A stretch of 64,000 nucleotides of DNA from Andreprevotia chitinilytica DSM 18519. Lineage in GTDB: Bacteria > Pseudomonadota > Gammaproteobacteria > Burkholderiales > Chitinibacteraceae. Positions 18,086 through 28,144 of the stretch are shown here, in pieces. The stretch spans positions 186,001 through 250,000 of the forward strand of contig NZ_JONM01000003.1 in the NCBI RefSeq assembly GCF_000711875.1, in the 5' to 3' direction. The notes beneath the pieces were generated by a model, which had not been told where the DNA came from, did not search any database, and worked only from the letters and a program-made list of their open reading frames with translations. Both the position numbers and the translations under genes were made by a program. Every line of letters begins with the position of its first letter. Within the stretch, counting starts at the first letter, position 1.

Positions 18086-18391
18086 TCAATTCAGTAATTC
18101 AAATTCATCGATATGCAGTACGAGTCGCCGGGCTTGCTTTTGATTGGCACTGACGATAAATCCACTCACGCGGACTAACTTGCCAATACCTATCCTGCCC
18201 AACTTGATGCCGATCTCGCCGATCGCCATCGCTTCAACTTCTGCTACAACACGTCGTGTTGCACCATTTTCATGTTGTTGCGATTGGTGGCTGATCACAC
18301 AGGCCTGGATGGGTACACCTGCCGGGCTGTGGCGTAAAACCGGTAATTCAACGAGCGTTCCGCTCAGTTCGACTCGATTGCGATCCAGCAC
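18086..18391 (-). CDS. priB: Primosomal replication protein N (PriB)
   Basis: The 101-residue OB-fold protein binds single-stranded DNA and helps PriA restart stalled replication forks. [22 protein letters not shown] and the C-terminal [11 protein letters not shown] fit PriB. The start is a GTG at 18391 directly after the rpsF stop codon. Position between rpsF and rpsR is the standard context for PriB in beta- and gammaproteobacteria and supports the call. Confidence 0.92.
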   Translation of the reverse strand: MLDRNRVELSGTLVELPVLRHSPAGVPIQACVISHQSQQHENGATRRVVAEVEAMAIGEIGIKLGRIGIGKLVRVSGFIVSANQKQARRLVLHIDEFELLN

Positions 18392-18757
18392 TTAAGCCGC
18401 AGCAACTTGGCCTTCTGGGCCGGTCAGCGACTTGGACTTTTCTTCCTTCATCATCGGCGACGCTTCGGTCACGGCGTGTTCCATCTTGATAGTCAGATGG
18501 CGCAGGACAGCGTCGTTGAACTTGAAGGCGTGCTCGAGTTCGTCCAGGGTTTCCTGGCTGATCTCAACGTTCATCAGCACGTAGTGAGCCTTGTGGATCT
18601 TCTGGATCGGGTAAGCCAGTTGACGGCGGCCCCAGTCTTCCAGGCGATGGATCTGGCCGTTGCCGGTTGCGATCAGGGATTTGTAGCGCTCGATCATCGC
18701 GGGCACTTGCTCGCTTTGATCCGGGTGCACGATGAAAACAATCTCGTAATGTCGCAT
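18392..18757 (-). CDS. rpsF: 30S ribosomal protein S6
   Basis: The 121-residue protein opens with [25 protein letters not shown] and contains [12 protein letters not shown], both characteristic of S6, which pairs with S18 in the platform of the small subunit. It starts the operon, with a strong AAAGGAG ribosome binding site. S6-S18 autoregulation through the leader is known in some bacteria; I see no clear leader structure here. Confidence 0.97.
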   Translation of the reverse strand: MRHYEIVFIVHPDQSEQVPAMIERYKSLIATGNGQIHRLEDWGRRQLAYPIQKIHKAHYVLMNVEISQETLDELEHAFKFNDAVLRHLTIKMEHAVTEASPMMKEEKSKSLTGPEGQVAAA

Positions 18758-18831
18758 GAATGCTCCTTTTGGGTAAAAGCCTGCCGCGTGCGACGACGGT
18801 CAGGCAAGGCGAAGAATCGAGCATTCTAAAC

Positions 18832-18868
18832 AAATACCGCCACTTTCTCAAGCGGCGGTATTTGATGT
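18832..18868 (-). terminator. Terminator downstream of fdxA
   Basis: AAATACCGCC and GGCGGTATTT form a perfect 10-bp stem with a 12-base loop; on the minus strand it ends in a T-rich tract. It separates fdxA from the rpsF operon. Confidence 0.75.
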
Positions 18869-18896
18869 GAATGCGGTGTTGCTGGCAGCGTTACGC

Positions 18897-19220
18897 TTAG
18901 TGCTCGATCTGGTCGATTTTTCCGACAACGCTTGCCCATTGTTCGTGATCCGGTAGCGGGTCTTTCTTTTCGACAATGACGGGCCATGTCTTCGAGAGAT
19001 CGGCGTTCAGCGGAATGTATTGCAACATGTTTTCCGGCACATCGTCTTCGGCGTAGATCGCCTCGACCGGGCATTCGGCCACGCACAATGTGCAATCGAT
19101 GCATTCGTCCGGATCAATCACCAGAAAATTCGGACCTTCGTGAAAGCAGTCGACCGGGCATACATCGACACAGTCGGTGTACTTGCATTTCACACAGGCG
19201 TCGGTGACGACGTAAGTCAT
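18897..19220 (-). CDS. fdxA: 7Fe ferredoxin FdxA
   Basis: The 107-residue ferredoxin carries one 3Fe-4S and one 4Fe-4S cluster. The cluster cysteines lie in [18 protein letters not shown] and [17 protein letters not shown], as in Azotobacter ferredoxin I and its relatives in proteobacteria. It is a cytoplasmic electron carrier; its partner is unknown here. The start at 19220 has a GAGGAT ribosome binding site; longer in-frame extensions upstream are not family-like. It diverges from gluQRS. Confidence 0.95.
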   Translation of the reverse strand: MTYVVTDACVKCKYTDCVDVCPVDCFHEGPNFLVIDPDECIDCTLCVAECPVEAIYAEDDVPENMLQYIPLNADLSKTWPVIVEKKDPLPDHEQWASVVGKIDQIEH

Positions 19221-19334
19221 GGCGTATCCTCTAGTTTGGCTGTTCTTGCGACAATCCATCATTCTAACAAAGCTCGCCCCAGTAAGCCCACCGGTTACAG
19301 CCATCCAGATAACCCGAGTTTGTGTCGATTCGTA

Positions 19335-20240
19335 ATGCCTGATTCCCCAATCTATCGTGGGCGCTTTGCGCCAAGCCCAACCGGTGAGCTGCACATGGGG
19401 TCGCTCCTGGCTGCCGTCGCCAGTTATCTGGAGGCGCGTTCGCGTGGTGGGGAATGGTTGGTTCGCATGGAGGATCTTGATCCGCCGAGGATGATGGCAG
19501 GGGCTGCCGGGCGGATATTACGGGTGCTGGAGGCATATGGTTTTGCCTGGGATGGCGAAGTGAAATATCAAAGCCTGCGTGGTCCTGCTTATGAATTGGC
19601 TTTGGAAAGATTGCGTGATCGCGATCTGCTTTATCCCTGTTCGTGTACCCGCAAGGAGGTGGCATCGATCGCCCGTGCCGGTATTGATGGCCCAGTCTAT
19701 CCAGGTACTTGTCGGAATGGCTTGCGGCCAGGGCAGGCGCCGCGGGCGTGGCGGTTGCGAGTAAGTGCGGAGCCGATACGATATAGCGATGTGATTCAAG
19801 GGGAGCAACAGCAGCGTCTGGATGAACAGGTTGGTGATTTCGTGTTGCGCCGGGCTGACGGTTTGTTTGCCTATCAACTCGCCGTGGTAGTGGATGACGC
19901 GGATCAAGGCGTGACCCATGTGGTGCGTGGTGCAGACCTGCTTGATTCGACGCCAAGGCAAATTTATTTACAGAAATGCCTTGGATTACCAATCCTCGAA
20001 TATGGGCATATTCCCGTGCTGGTCAATGCGGCGGGGGAAAAGCTCAGCAAACAGACTCTCGCTTTACCGCTGCAGGCTGGCGAGGCTGCGCCTGATTTAT
20101 GGCGTGCGCTCAAATATCTAGGACAAAATCCGCCGGCTGAATTGGGTAATGCGGATTTGGATTTGCTGTGGAAATGGGCGCTGCTGAACTGGCGTCTTGA
20201 TTGTGTGCCACGGCAGCGATCAGTTTGGATCGAGGATTGA
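19335..20240 (+). CDS. gluQRS: Glutamyl-queuosine tRNA(Asp) synthetase
   Basis: The 301-residue protein is a truncated glutamyl-tRNA synthetase that attaches glutamate to queuosine in the anticodon of tRNA-Asp. It has [20 protein letters not shown] (HIGH region) and the KMSKS-like KLSKQ, and lacks an anticodon-binding domain, which sets it apart from GltX. The zinc site appears as CSC in [10 protein letters not shown] with a further cysteine in YPGTC. The start at 19335 excludes an unlikely in-frame extension that reads back through fdxA. Confidence 0.94.
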   Translation: MPDSPIYRGRFAPSPTGELHMGSLLAAVASYLEARSRGGEWLVRMEDLDPPRMMAGAAGRILRVLEAYGFAWDGEVKYQSLRGPAYELALERLRDRDLLYPCSCTRKEVASIARAGIDGPVYPGTCRNGLRPGQAPRAWRLRVSAEPIRYSDVIQGEQQQRLDEQVGDFVLRRADGLFAYQLAVVVDDADQGVTHVVRGADLLDSTPRQIYLQKCLGLPILEYGHIPVLVNAAGEKLSKQTLALPLQAGEAAPDLWRALKYLGQNPPAELGNADLDLLWKWALLNWRLDCVPRQRSVWIED

Positions 20241-20464
20241 CAGTGCGCTGTTTTTAGTTGTGTGGATGTGCTAATGGAATTTGAGTGGTGGTTGTTTCCG
20301 GTAGTAAAAAATATTTCCAGTTCGATTAGTTAATTTGCTATATCTGCAACTGATTGATGCAGCTTTTTGCTGCGCCTTGCGCCTTGATGTAAGGTGGTGC
20401 TATGTTCCGAGCCGATATCTTATAGAAGCGTCGTGCTGGTACAAATATGCCTTGGGGGAGAATC

Positions 20465-23308
20465 GTGCCGATCCAGTTGAAATACAAAGCTTGCGCGCTT
20501 GCCATGTTGTTGGCGACGTCGTGGTCTGCCCAAGCGGCAGGCTTGGGTCGCCTAAATGTGTTGTCCGGTATCGGTCAGCCTTTCCGCGCCGAAATCGATC
20601 TGGTGGCCGTGCAGCCCAGTGAAGCCGATTCGCTTGCCGTGAGTCTTGCCTCGCCAGAGGCGTTTACCAATGCGCAGATTGCTTATCCGCCGACGTCTCT
20701 CGGTCTTCGTTTCAATATCGAGAAGCGGGCCAGCGGTCAGTACTATGTGGTCGTTACGTCTTCTCAAACGGTTGGCGAGCCGTTCCTTGATTTGCTGGTT
20801 GATTTGAATTGGGCATCCGGGCGTATCCAGCGTGAATATACCGCGCTGATCGATCCGGTTGGCTATGGCGGTTCCAGCACTGCCGGTGGTGCGCAGGAAT
20901 CATCGGATCGCTTTGCCAACAAGACATTGCCGGGCTCGATTTCCAGTGCCGTGAAGGCACCCAGGGTCTCTGGCAAGGGGCGGCACGCGAAAAAAGCGCC
21001 CGCTGCAGCGACGGAAGAATCGGCAAAGGCGCCGCCCGCGACCACGAATACCAGCGAGGGGCAAGGGGCTGACTCGTATACCGTTAAGCCGGGCGATACG
21101 CTGTCGTCAATTGCCAAGCAGGTCAAGCCGGACGGTGTGAACCTTGAGCAGGTTCTGGTCAGCCTATATAAGACCAATCCAGACGCTTTTGCCGGCAATA
21201 TGAATCGGCTCAAGCGTGGCAAGATTCTGCAGATTCCGGAAAAGGAAAAAATCGAGTCGGTCAGCAAGAGCGAAGCGGCCAAAGAGATCAAGGTCCAGGC
21301 CGAAGATTGGAAGGGCTATCGCAGCAAATTGGCTGAAGCTGCTGGCAAACAGCCGGCTGCAGCCGTTGAAGACAAGGCTGCTTCCGGCAAGATTACCGCG
21401 AAGGTTGAAGACAAGGGCGCAAGCCAGACCGAGTCTGGCAAGGATGTGCTGAAGCTGTCCAAGGGCACCGATGCCAAGGGCAAGCAAGGCACTTCGTCCC
21501 AGCAGGCGCGCGTGAATGCGCTGGAGGAAGAGGCCGCAGCGCGCCAAAAGGCGCTGGATGAAGCAAATCAACGTGTCGGCGAACTGCAAAAGAACGTTCG
21601 CGACATGGAAAAAACGCTCGCAGTGAAGAGCAAGATGGGCGCCTCGGCGGCAACCGGTATGGCTAAGGCATCGGCCGCCGTTGCAGCTGGCGCATCGGCT
21701 CCAGCTGCGCAGAGCACGACCGCGGCAGCCAAGGTCGAGGCTGCATCTGCTGCCGCTGTGGCGTCGACGGTGGCAGCTGCATCTGCCGTTGCATCTGAAG
21801 TAGTGGCTGCGCCTGCGAGTGCAGTTGCTTCGGCGCCTGCAGTGGTTGCCAGTGCACCGGCCAAGAAACGTGTAGCCCCTGTCGCACCGCCGGTCCAAGA
21901 AGAGGAATCCTTCCTGGATACCTTGCTTGGCAACCCGCTATTGCTGGGTGGTGGCTTGTTGGCCATTGTGGCCGGTATTGGCGGCTTGGTTTGGGCGCGT
22001 CGTCGTCGTCCGGCCAACTTTGCCGATAGCATCATCACCGGTGGTGATCTGAAGCCAAATACGGTGCTCGGCAATACCGGCGGTGCAGTGATCAGCACCC
22101 AACCGACCGAAAACTCCTTCCTGACCGACTTCAGCCGCCAAGGCTTGGGCACGATCGATACCGATGAAGTCGATCCGATCGCCGAAGCCGAGGTCTACAT
22201 GGCCTATGGGCGCGATGCCCAAGCGGAGGAAATTCTCCGTGATGCGCTCGTCAAGGATCCGGGCCGGCATGAAGTTCGTCTGAAGCTGCTAGAGATCTAT
22301 TCAGCACGCAAAGACAAGACGGCATTCGAGGAAATTGCTGCCGATCTGTACGCCCAGCTGAGTGGTCAGGGTCCGATCTGGGAACAGGCCGCGTTCATGG
22401 GCCGCAACATCGATCCGGAAAATCCGCTGTATCAGCGCAAAGAGCCTGCTGGCGATGGCGGTGATTTTGTTTCGACTGCTGCCATGGCCGCTACGGTTGC
22501 TACGACTGTTGCCGTTGCGGCTCCGGTCGCAGCAATGGCTGGTGCGCAAGAGCTGGACTTCGATCTGGGCGCGCCAGAGTCGGTAGAGATGCTCGAAACA
22601 CCGGTCGAACCACTGCTTGAGGCCGAGCCGCTCGATCTTGGCTTCACCGCCCCGACCGCGCCAGTTGCAGAAGCGGCACCTGCAGAGGTCGTGGATGACC
22701 TGGGCTTCGACCTCGATGACTTTGTCGTGCCGGGTGAAGAGGCCGCTGCTGCGCCTGCAGCCGCTCCAGTCGTCGCAGCGCCTGCAGCGCTTGAATCACA
22801 CGGTTTTGTCGATACGGTGCCGGGCGAATTGCCGGTGGCTGAAGCACATGCCGACGATCTCGACGCGACGGATCTGGATTTCTCTCTGGATTCATTGCTG
22901 GAAGAGGTTTCTTCGGCTCCCGCGCCAGTACCTGCTCCGACCGTCGTCGAGGCGACTGCTCCTGCTGCAAGTGGCGATATTGGCCTGGATTTTGATTTCT
23001 CGCTGGATGAGCCGGCTGCGGCTGCGCCGGTGCCTGCTCCGGCAGCCGAAGTTGCGCATGATCTGAATCTCGACGATATCAATCTCGACCTAGGTGGTTT
23101 GGAAGAGGTGCATGCTGCACCGGTGCCTGTTGCCGATGGCGAGGCTGATTTCGCCGCAGATGATCCGGTCCAAACCAAGATTGATCTGGCCAAGGCTTAT
23201 ATCGATATGGGCGATGTCGAAGGTGCTCGCGAAATCCTGCAAGAAGCGATCAGCGAGGGGAATGCAACGCAGCAGCACGAGGCGAAGGGCTTGCTCGATA
23301 CGCTGTAA
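20465..23308 (+). CDS. fimV: FimV/HubP polar-hub protein
   Basis: The 947-residue inner-membrane protein has a signal peptide, a FimV N-terminal domain (about residues 25-130, GLGRLNVLSGIGQPFRAEI), a LysM peptidoglycan-binding motif (about 200-260, YTVKPGDTLSSIAKQV), and a coiled coil near 350-385. One membrane span follows (LLGGGLLAIVAGIGGLVWAR), then a long acidic, Ala/Pro-rich cytoplasmic region ending in the conserved FimV motif near KAYIDMGDVEGAREILQEAI. Such proteins organise cell poles and type IV pilus twitching. GTG 20465 is chosen because GGGGGAG lies 5 bases before it; ATG 20447 is the alternative. Confidence 0.93.
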   Translation: MPIQLKYKACALAMLLATSWSAQAAGLGRLNVLSGIGQPFRAEIDLVAVQPSEADSLAVSLASPEAFTNAQIAYPPTSLGLRFNIEKRASGQYYVVVTSSQTVGEPFLDLLVDLNWASGRIQREYTALIDPVGYGGSSTAGGAQESSDRFANKTLPGSISSAVKAPRVSGKGRHAKKAPAAATEESAKAPPATTNTSEGQGADSYTVKPGDTLSSIAKQVKPDGVNLEQVLVSLYKTNPDAFAGNMNRLKRGKILQIPEKEKIESVSKSEAAKEIKVQAEDWKGYRSKLAEAAGKQPAAAVEDKAASGKITAKVEDKGASQTESGKDVLKLSKGTDAKGKQGTSSQQARVNALEEEAAARQKALDEANQRVGELQKNVRDMEKTLAVKSKMGASAATGMAKASAAVAAGASAPAAQSTTAAAKVEAASAAAVASTVAAASAVASEVVAAPASAVASAPAVVASAPAKKRVAPVAPPVQEEESFLDTLLGNPLLLGGGLLAIVAGIGGLVWARRRRPANFADSIITGGDLKPNTVLGNTGGAVISTQPTENSFLTDFSRQGLGTIDTDEVDPIAEAEVYMAYGRDAQAEEILRDALVKDPGRHEVRLKLLEIYSARKDKTAFEEIAADLYAQLSGQGPIWEQAAFMGRNIDPENPLYQRKEPAGDGGDFVSTAAMAATVATTVAVAAPVAAMAGAQELDFDLGAPESVEMLETPVEPLLEAEPLDLGFTAPTAPVAEAAPAEVVDDLGFDLDDFVVPGEEAAAAPAAAPVVAAPAALESHGFVDTVPGELPVAEAHADDLDATDLDFSLDSLLEEVSSAPAPVPAPTVVEATAPAASGDIGLDFDFSLDEPAAAAPVPAPAAEVAHDLNLDDINLDLGGLEEVHAAPVPVADGEADFAADDPVQTKIDLAKAYIDMGDVEGAREILQEAISEGNATQQHEAKGLLDTL

Positions 23309-23351
23309 TCTCGGGTGCAGGGCCGGGCGCATGCCCGGTGCCTGATGTGGT

Positions 23352-23400
23352 ACAAGTGGCGTGAAGTTGCCGGCAGGCAACGCACGCCACTTGTCTTTTT
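23352..23400 (+). terminator. Terminator after fimV
   Basis: ACAAGTGGCGTG and CACGCCACTTGT form a perfect 12-bp stem enclosing a second small hairpin (GTTGCC/GGCAAC). CTTTTTG follows. Confidence 0.8.
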
Positions 23401-23489
23401 GCGTGCGTTGGTGAGTGGCCGGGCATGAATCGAATAACCGTTGGATTGATTGAGTTGAGTAAAGCGTTGAATCGACATTGGATCGGGGC

Positions 23490-24278
23490 ATGACGACCCG
23501 ATATGTGCTGGCCCTGGAATACGACGGCCGCGCTTTTAGCGGCTGGCAAATCCAGCCGCAAGTCACGACCGTGCAGGCGGAGCTGGAGCGTGCGTTGATG
23601 CAAATGGCCGGTCACCCGGTTCGGGCGCATGCCGCCGGGCGTACCGATGCGGGTGTGCACGCTAGTCGACAGATTGTCCATTTCGATACTGATGCCAAGC
23701 GGCCGATCACCGCCTGGGTGCGCGGTGTGAATAGCTTTTTGCCGCAGGGTGTTGCAGTGCTGTGGGCGAAGGAAGTGCCGGATCATTTCCACTCACGCTT
23801 TGTCGCAACTGCGCGCCATTACCGCTATCTGTTGCTCAACCACCCCGTGCGGCCTGCCTTGTGGGCGGGTAGGGTGGGGTGGATGCATCAGCCGCTCGAT
23901 CTCGATGCATTGCGTGCCGCGGCATCGCTATTGCTCGGTGAGCACGACTTTTCCAGCTTCCGTGCTGCGGAATGCCAAGCCAAGACGCCCGTTAAAACGT
24001 TGACCCGGCTGGAGATGCACGCCGAGGGCACTTTGCTGTACTTCGATTTCTCCGCCAACGCCTTTTTGCATCACATGGTCCGCAATATCATGGGTGCGCT
24101 GCTGCATGTGGCGAAGGGCAACCGTCCGCCGGAATGGATCGCTGAATTACTGGCTGCACAGGACCGAAGCATCGCCCCACCAACGTTCATGCCAGACGGA
24201 CTCTACCTGGCTGGTGTAAGCTATCCGCCCGAATACGGCTTACCGACCGAGCCGGAACCCCGTCACGGATTGATCTGA
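23490..24278 (+). CDS. truA: tRNA pseudouridine(38-40) synthase
   Basis: The 262-residue enzyme modifies uridines 38, 39 and 40 in the anticodon arm. It has the opening RYVLALEYDGRAFSGWQIQP, the catalytic aspartate in AAGRTDAGVHA, and FLHHMVRNIMGALL near the C-terminus. The length matches the family. Its stop codon overlaps the trpF start (TGATG), an arrangement common in this conserved block. Confidence 0.96.
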   Translation: MTTRYVLALEYDGRAFSGWQIQPQVTTVQAELERALMQMAGHPVRAHAAGRTDAGVHASRQIVHFDTDAKRPITAWVRGVNSFLPQGVAVLWAKEVPDHFHSRFVATARHYRYLLLNHPVRPALWAGRVGWMHQPLDLDALRAAASLLLGEHDFSSFRAAECQAKTPVKTLTRLEMHAEGTLLYFDFSANAFLHHMVRNIMGALLHVAKGNRPPEWIAELLAAQDRSIAPPTFMPDGLYLAGVSYPPEYGLPTEPEPRHGLI

Positions 24279-24898
24279 TGATTCCCCGTATCAAGATTTG
24301 CGGCCTGCGCGATGTAGCAATGGCTGTCGAGGCTGCTCAGGCCGGTGCCAATGCGATTGGTCTGGTCTTCTATGGGCCAAGTCCGCGCAACGTCGAAATC
24401 GAAACCGCTCGAGCCATCGTTGCAGCGCTGCCGGCCTTTGTGAGCACCGTCGGGCTGTTCGTCGATGCCGATCCAGCCTTGGTTCGTCAGGTGATTGAAC
24501 GCACGCAAATCGACCTGCTCCAGTTCCATGGCGACGAGTCTCCGGCGTACTGCCGTCAGTTTGGTCGTCCCTATATCAAGGCTGTGCGGGTAAAACCGGA
24601 TACAAATTTGGTAGAATACTGCGCGCTGTACCCGGATGCGAAAGGCGTACTGGTCGATGCCTATGTCGCCGGAACGCCGGGCGGCACCGGTGAGGCATTC
24701 GATTGGTCGTTGTTGCCAAAGGCGTTGCCGCTACCGCTGATTCTGTCCGGCGGCCTCAATCCAGATAATGTGACCGACGCGATCCTGCAAGTGCAGCCGT
24801 GGGCGGTCGATGTGTCCAGTGGCGTAGAAGCCGCGCGTGGCGTGAAAGATCCTGCGAAAATCACGGCCTTTATCCGGGCTGTCCATGCAGCCGGTTAA
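24278..24898 (+). CDS. trpF: Phosphoribosylanthranilate isomerase
   Basis: This is the third step of tryptophan synthesis from chorismate, an Amadori rearrangement of phosphoribosylanthranilate. The 206-residue barrel has the catalytic cysteine in IKICGLRD, the catalytic aspartate in [18 protein letters not shown], and the phosphate-binding [10 protein letters not shown]. It stands alone from trpC and trpD, which must be elsewhere, as is common in this group. trpB follows after 22 bases. Confidence 0.96.
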   Translation: MIPRIKICGLRDVAMAVEAAQAGANAIGLVFYGPSPRNVEIETARAIVAALPAFVSTVGLFVDADPALVRQVIERTQIDLLQFHGDESPAYCRQFGRPYIKAVRVKPDTNLVEYCALYPDAKGVLVDAYVAGTPGGTGEAFDWSLLPKALPLPLILSGGLNPDNVTDAILQVQPWAVDVSSGVEAARGVKDPAKITAFIRAVHAAG

Positions 24899-24920
24899 CG
24901 GTCTGCCAAGCGAGAAAGCA

Positions 24921-26132
24921 ATGAACGAACCGCTCCATTACCACCAACCCGACGAACGCGGCCACTTCGGTCAGCATGGCGGCATCTATGTCGCCGAAAC
25001 GCTGATGTCTGCGCTCGATGAATTGCGCATCGAATACGAAAAGGCAATCAATGATTCGGAATTCATGGCGGAATACCGCTATGAACTCAAGCATTACGTT
25101 GGCCGGCCGAGCCCGGTCTATCACGCCAAGCGTTGGTCCGAACAACTCGGCGGCGCACAGATTTTCCTCAAGCGTGAAGACCTGAACCACACCGGCGCAC
25201 ACAAAGTGAACAACACCATCGGCCAAGCCTTGTTGGCACGCCGCATGGGCAAGAAGCGCGTGATTGCCGAAACTGGCGCTGGTCAGCACGGGGTCGCTTC
25301 GGCAACGGTCGCGGCACGTTATGGTCTGGAATGCGTGGTTTACATGGGGGCTGAAGACGTCGCTCGCCAGTCGCCGAACGTATTCCGCATGAAGCTGCTG
25401 GGCGCGACCGTCGTGCCAGTGTCCTCAGGCAGCAAGACGCTCAAGGATGCGATGAACGAAGCGATGCGCGACTGGGTGACCAATGTCGACTCCACCTATT
25501 ACATCATCGGCACCTGTGCCGGCCCGCATCCGTACCCGATGCTGGTGCGTGATTTCCAGTGCGTAATTGGCGATGAAGCCAAGGTGCAGATGCAAGACAT
25601 GATCGGCCGCCAGCCGGATGCGGTCATTGCCTGTGTTGGTGGTGGCTCCAACGCTATTGGTATTTTCCATCCTTACATTGAAGTGCCGGGCGTGCGCCTG
25701 ATCGGCGTCGAAGCTGGTGGCGATGGCGTCGAAACCGGCCGTCATGCGGCACCGCTGACCGCCAACGCCAAGACCGGCGTGCTGCACGGCAATCGCACCT
25801 ATCTGATGCAGGACGAAAACGGCCAGATCGTCGAAACACATTCGATCTCCGCCGGCCTCGACTACCCTGGCGTCGGACCGGAACACAGTTATCTGAAGGA
25901 CATCGGCCGTGCTGAATACGTCGCCGTGACGGATGACGAAGCGCTCAAGGCGTTCCACGATCTGTGCCGCTATGAAGGTATCATTCCGGCGCTCGAATCC
26001 AGCCATGCTTTGGCCTATGCGAGCAAGCTCGCGCCGACGCTTTCCAAGGATCAAGTCCTGCTCGTCAACCTGTCCGGTCGCGGCGACAAGGATATTCCGA
26101 CCATCGCCAAGCTCGACGGCATCCAGCTTTAG
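24921..26132 (+). CDS. trpB: Tryptophan synthase beta chain
   Basis: The 403-residue PLP enzyme joins indole and serine to give tryptophan. The PLP lysine is in [10 protein letters not shown], the phosphate loop is GGGSNAIG, and [10 protein letters not shown] is also clear. The start at 24921 gives the family N-terminus; an ATG at 24885 in the end of trpF is also in frame. The TAG stop codon uses as its G the first base of a 267-bp structured element, which separates trpB from trpA. In most bacteria the two genes abut or overlap because the chains form one complex. Confidence 0.97.
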   Translation: MNEPLHYHQPDERGHFGQHGGIYVAETLMSALDELRIEYEKAINDSEFMAEYRYELKHYVGRPSPVYHAKRWSEQLGGAQIFLKREDLNHTGAHKVNNTIGQALLARRMGKKRVIAETGAGQHGVASATVAARYGLECVVYMGAEDVARQSPNVFRMKLLGATVVPVSSGSKTLKDAMNEAMRDWVTNVDSTYYIIGTCAGPHPYPMLVRDFQCVIGDEAKVQMQDMIGRQPDAVIACVGGGSNAIGIFHPYIEVPGVRLIGVEAGGDGVETGRHAAPLTANAKTGVLHGNRTYLMQDENGQIVETHSISAGLDYPGVGPEHSYLKDIGRAEYVAVTDDEALKAFHDLCRYEGIIPALESSHALAYASKLAPTLSKDQVLLVNLSGRGDKDIPTIAKLDGIQL

Positions 26133-26398
26133 GCTCTGTTGACATTTGTTTCGCGGCTGCGCTGGGCCAGAAAAAGGTCCAGCACTAGGCGCGCGACGAC
26201 GGCAATAACCGGTTATTACCTAGGAGCGGAACAACGTGGTTGACCTTTTTCTGGCCCAGCCCTTCGGGTTTGGGGCATTTCGGGCGCATCGCCGTGCCGC
26301 GAATCGCTGGTGGTATCCATACCACGGCGCGCTTCGCGGCCCAACGCTGCATCCCGAACTGCCCCAAACGCAGTCGTGAAACAAATGTCAACAGAGCC
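26132..26398. repeat. 267-bp multi-hairpin element, copy 2, between trpB and trpA
   Basis: The ends are the same GGCTCTGTTGAC and GTCAACAGAGCC as in copy 1, and the terminal stem extends to 30 bp (26132-26161 with 26369-26398). Stem A pairs 26161-26179 with 26242-26260 (19 bp, perfect) and encloses the palindrome AATAACCGGTTATT at 26204-26217. Stem B pairs 26268-26284 with 26353-26369 (16 of 17 bp) and is topped by GTGGTATCCATACCAC at 26310-26325. Most stem bases differ from copy 1, yet pairing is kept, and loops such as TCCA and ATAACC-GTTAT are conserved. TA flanks both ends, compatible with a 2-bp target duplication. Confidence 0.9.
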
Positions 26399-26414
26399 TA
26401 GCAGATCACACACA

Positions 26415-27218
26415 ATGTCCCGAATCGAATCCACGATGCAGGCGCTGGCGGCTCAGGGCCGTCAGGCGCTGATCCCGTTCATTACCGCTGGCGACCCGAA
26501 TCCGGGCGTTACCGTCAAACTGATGCATGCACTCGTTGCCGGTGGTGCCGACATCATCGAGCTCGGGGTGCCGTTTTCCGATCCGATGGCCGATGGCCCT
26601 GTGATCCAGCGTGCTTCCGAACGCGCCTTGGCACATGGTGTTTCGTTACGCCAGGTGCTGGCGATGACCGCCGAATTCCGCCAGACCGATACCAAAACGC
26701 CAGTCGTGCTGATGGGCTATGCCAACCCGGTTGAAGCCATGGGCTACGAGGTATTTGCCAAAGCTGCTGCCGAGGCGGGCGTTGATGGCGTACTGACCGT
26801 CGATCTGCCGCCGGAAGAAGCCGACGAATGCGCGGGTATCCTGAAAGCCCACGGTCTTGATCTGATTTTCCTGCTGGCCCCAACCACGCCGGTTTCGCGC
26901 CAGCTCGCCGTACAGCGCCTGGCGCGCGGCTACGTGTATTACGTATCGCTCAAGGGTGTGACCGGCGCGGCTCACCTCGATGTGGATAGCGTTGCCGCCA
27001 AACTGGCTGAGCTGCGTAAGAACATTTCGCTGCCGATTGGTGTCGGCTTCGGCATTCGTGATGCAGATACCGCCCGCCGCGTGGCCGGTGTGGCCGATGC
27101 GGTCGTGATTGGTTCGCGGCTGGTGCAGGAAGTAGAGGCCGGTGAAGCCGGCCTTGCCGAACGATTGACTGCTTTTCTCGCGGGCGTCCGTTCCGCCATG
27201 GATACCGCTCGCACCTGA
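26415..27218 (+). CDS. trpA: Tryptophan synthase alpha chain
   Basis: The 267-residue barrel cleaves indole-3-glycerol phosphate and channels indole to TrpB. It has the family motifs [30 protein letters not shown] and the catalytic aspartate in [10 protein letters not shown]. The start at 26415 gives [11 protein letters not shown]. No Shine-Dalgarno sequence is visible in the 16 bases between the structured repeat and the ATG, so initiation may depend on the repeat's RNA fold or be weak. Stoichiometry with TrpB is normally ensured by tight coupling, which this gap breaks. Confidence 0.96.
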   Translation: MSRIESTMQALAAQGRQALIPFITAGDPNPGVTVKLMHALVAGGADIIELGVPFSDPMADGPVIQRASERALAHGVSLRQVLAMTAEFRQTDTKTPVVLMGYANPVEAMGYEVFAKAAAEAGVDGVLTVDLPPEEADECAGILKAHGLDLIFLLAPTTPVSRQLAVQRLARGYVYYVSLKGVTGAAHLDVDSVAAKLAELRKNISLPIGVGFGIRDADTARRVAGVADAVVIGSRLVQEVEAGEAGLAERLTAFLAGVRSAMDTART

Positions 27219-27271
27219 TCTGGTTCCTTTTTTCAAAGAGACCGATCACGCAAAGTACACAGGAGTAAACA

Positions 27272-28144
27272 ATGAGCTGGTTGCAAAAACTGCTGCCCCC
27301 GAAGATCAAAAGCCGCGAGCCGGGTTCCAAGTCCGCGGTGCCGGAAGGCTTGTGGTACAAGTGCTCGGCCTGCAGCGCGGTGCTCTATCGCACCGACCTC
27401 GAGAACAATCTCGATGTTTGCCCAAAGTGCAGCTACCACAATGCGGTCTCGGCGCGTCGTCGCCTGGATCTGTTGTTGGATGCCGAAGGTCGCTTTGAAA
27501 TCGGCGCGGAAGTGCAGCCGGTCGACATCCTCAAGTTCAAAGCCACCAAGCGTTACGCGGATCAGATCGAAGCCTACAAGCAAAGCACTGGCGAAGATGA
27601 TGCGCTCGTCGTGATGCAGGGCGCGATCCTCACCGTACCGGTTGTGATTGCGGCGTTCGAGTACAAATTCATCGGCGGCTCGATGGGTTCGGTGGTTGGC
27701 GAGCGCTTCGTGCGCGGCGTGCAAGTGGCGCTCGAGAACAACCTGCCGTTTATTTGCGTGGCGGCCTCGGGTGGCGCGCGGATGCAGGAAGGCCTGAATT
27801 CGCTGATGCAAATGGCCAAGACCTCCGCGGTGCTGACGCGGCTGGCCGACAAGAAACTCCCCTTCATCTCGGTGTTGACCGATCCGACCATGGGCGGTGT
27901 GTCCGCCTCGTTTGCCTTCCTGGGCGACGTGGTGATCGGTGAGCCGGGCGCGCTGATCGGCTTTGCCGGCCCACGTGTGATCGAGCAGACCGTGCGCGAA
28001 ACCCTGCCGGAAGGCTTCCAGCGTTCCGAGTTCCTGCTGGAGAAGGGCGCAATCGACATGATCATCGACCGCCGCGAAATGCGTCTGCAAATTGCCCAGT
28101 TGCTGACGTTGTTCCAGAAACAACCCGCCCCGGTTGTATCCTGA
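27272..28144 (+). CDS. accD: Acetyl-CoA carboxylase carboxyltransferase subunit beta
   Basis: The 290-residue subunit forms, with AccA, the carboxyltransferase that makes malonyl-CoA for fatty acid synthesis. The N-terminal zinc ribbon is complete ([10 protein letters not shown] and CPKCSYHN), and the core has [18 protein letters not shown] and [11 protein letters not shown] clear AGGAG ribosome binding site precedes the ATG. The stop overlaps the folC start by one base (TGATG), as in many proteobacteria. Confidence 0.97.
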   Translation: MSWLQKLLPPKIKSREPGSKSAVPEGLWYKCSACSAVLYRTDLENNLDVCPKCSYHNAVSARRRLDLLLDAEGRFEIGAEVQPVDILKFKATKRYADQIEAYKQSTGEDDALVVMQGAILTVPVVIAAFEYKFIGGSMGSVVGERFVRGVQVALENNLPFICVAASGGARMQEGLNSLMQMAKTSAVLTRLADKKLPFISVLTDPTMGGVSASFAFLGDVVIGEPGALIGFAGPRVIEQTVRETLPEGFQRSEFLLEKGAIDMIIDRREMRLQIAQLLTLFQKQPAPVVS

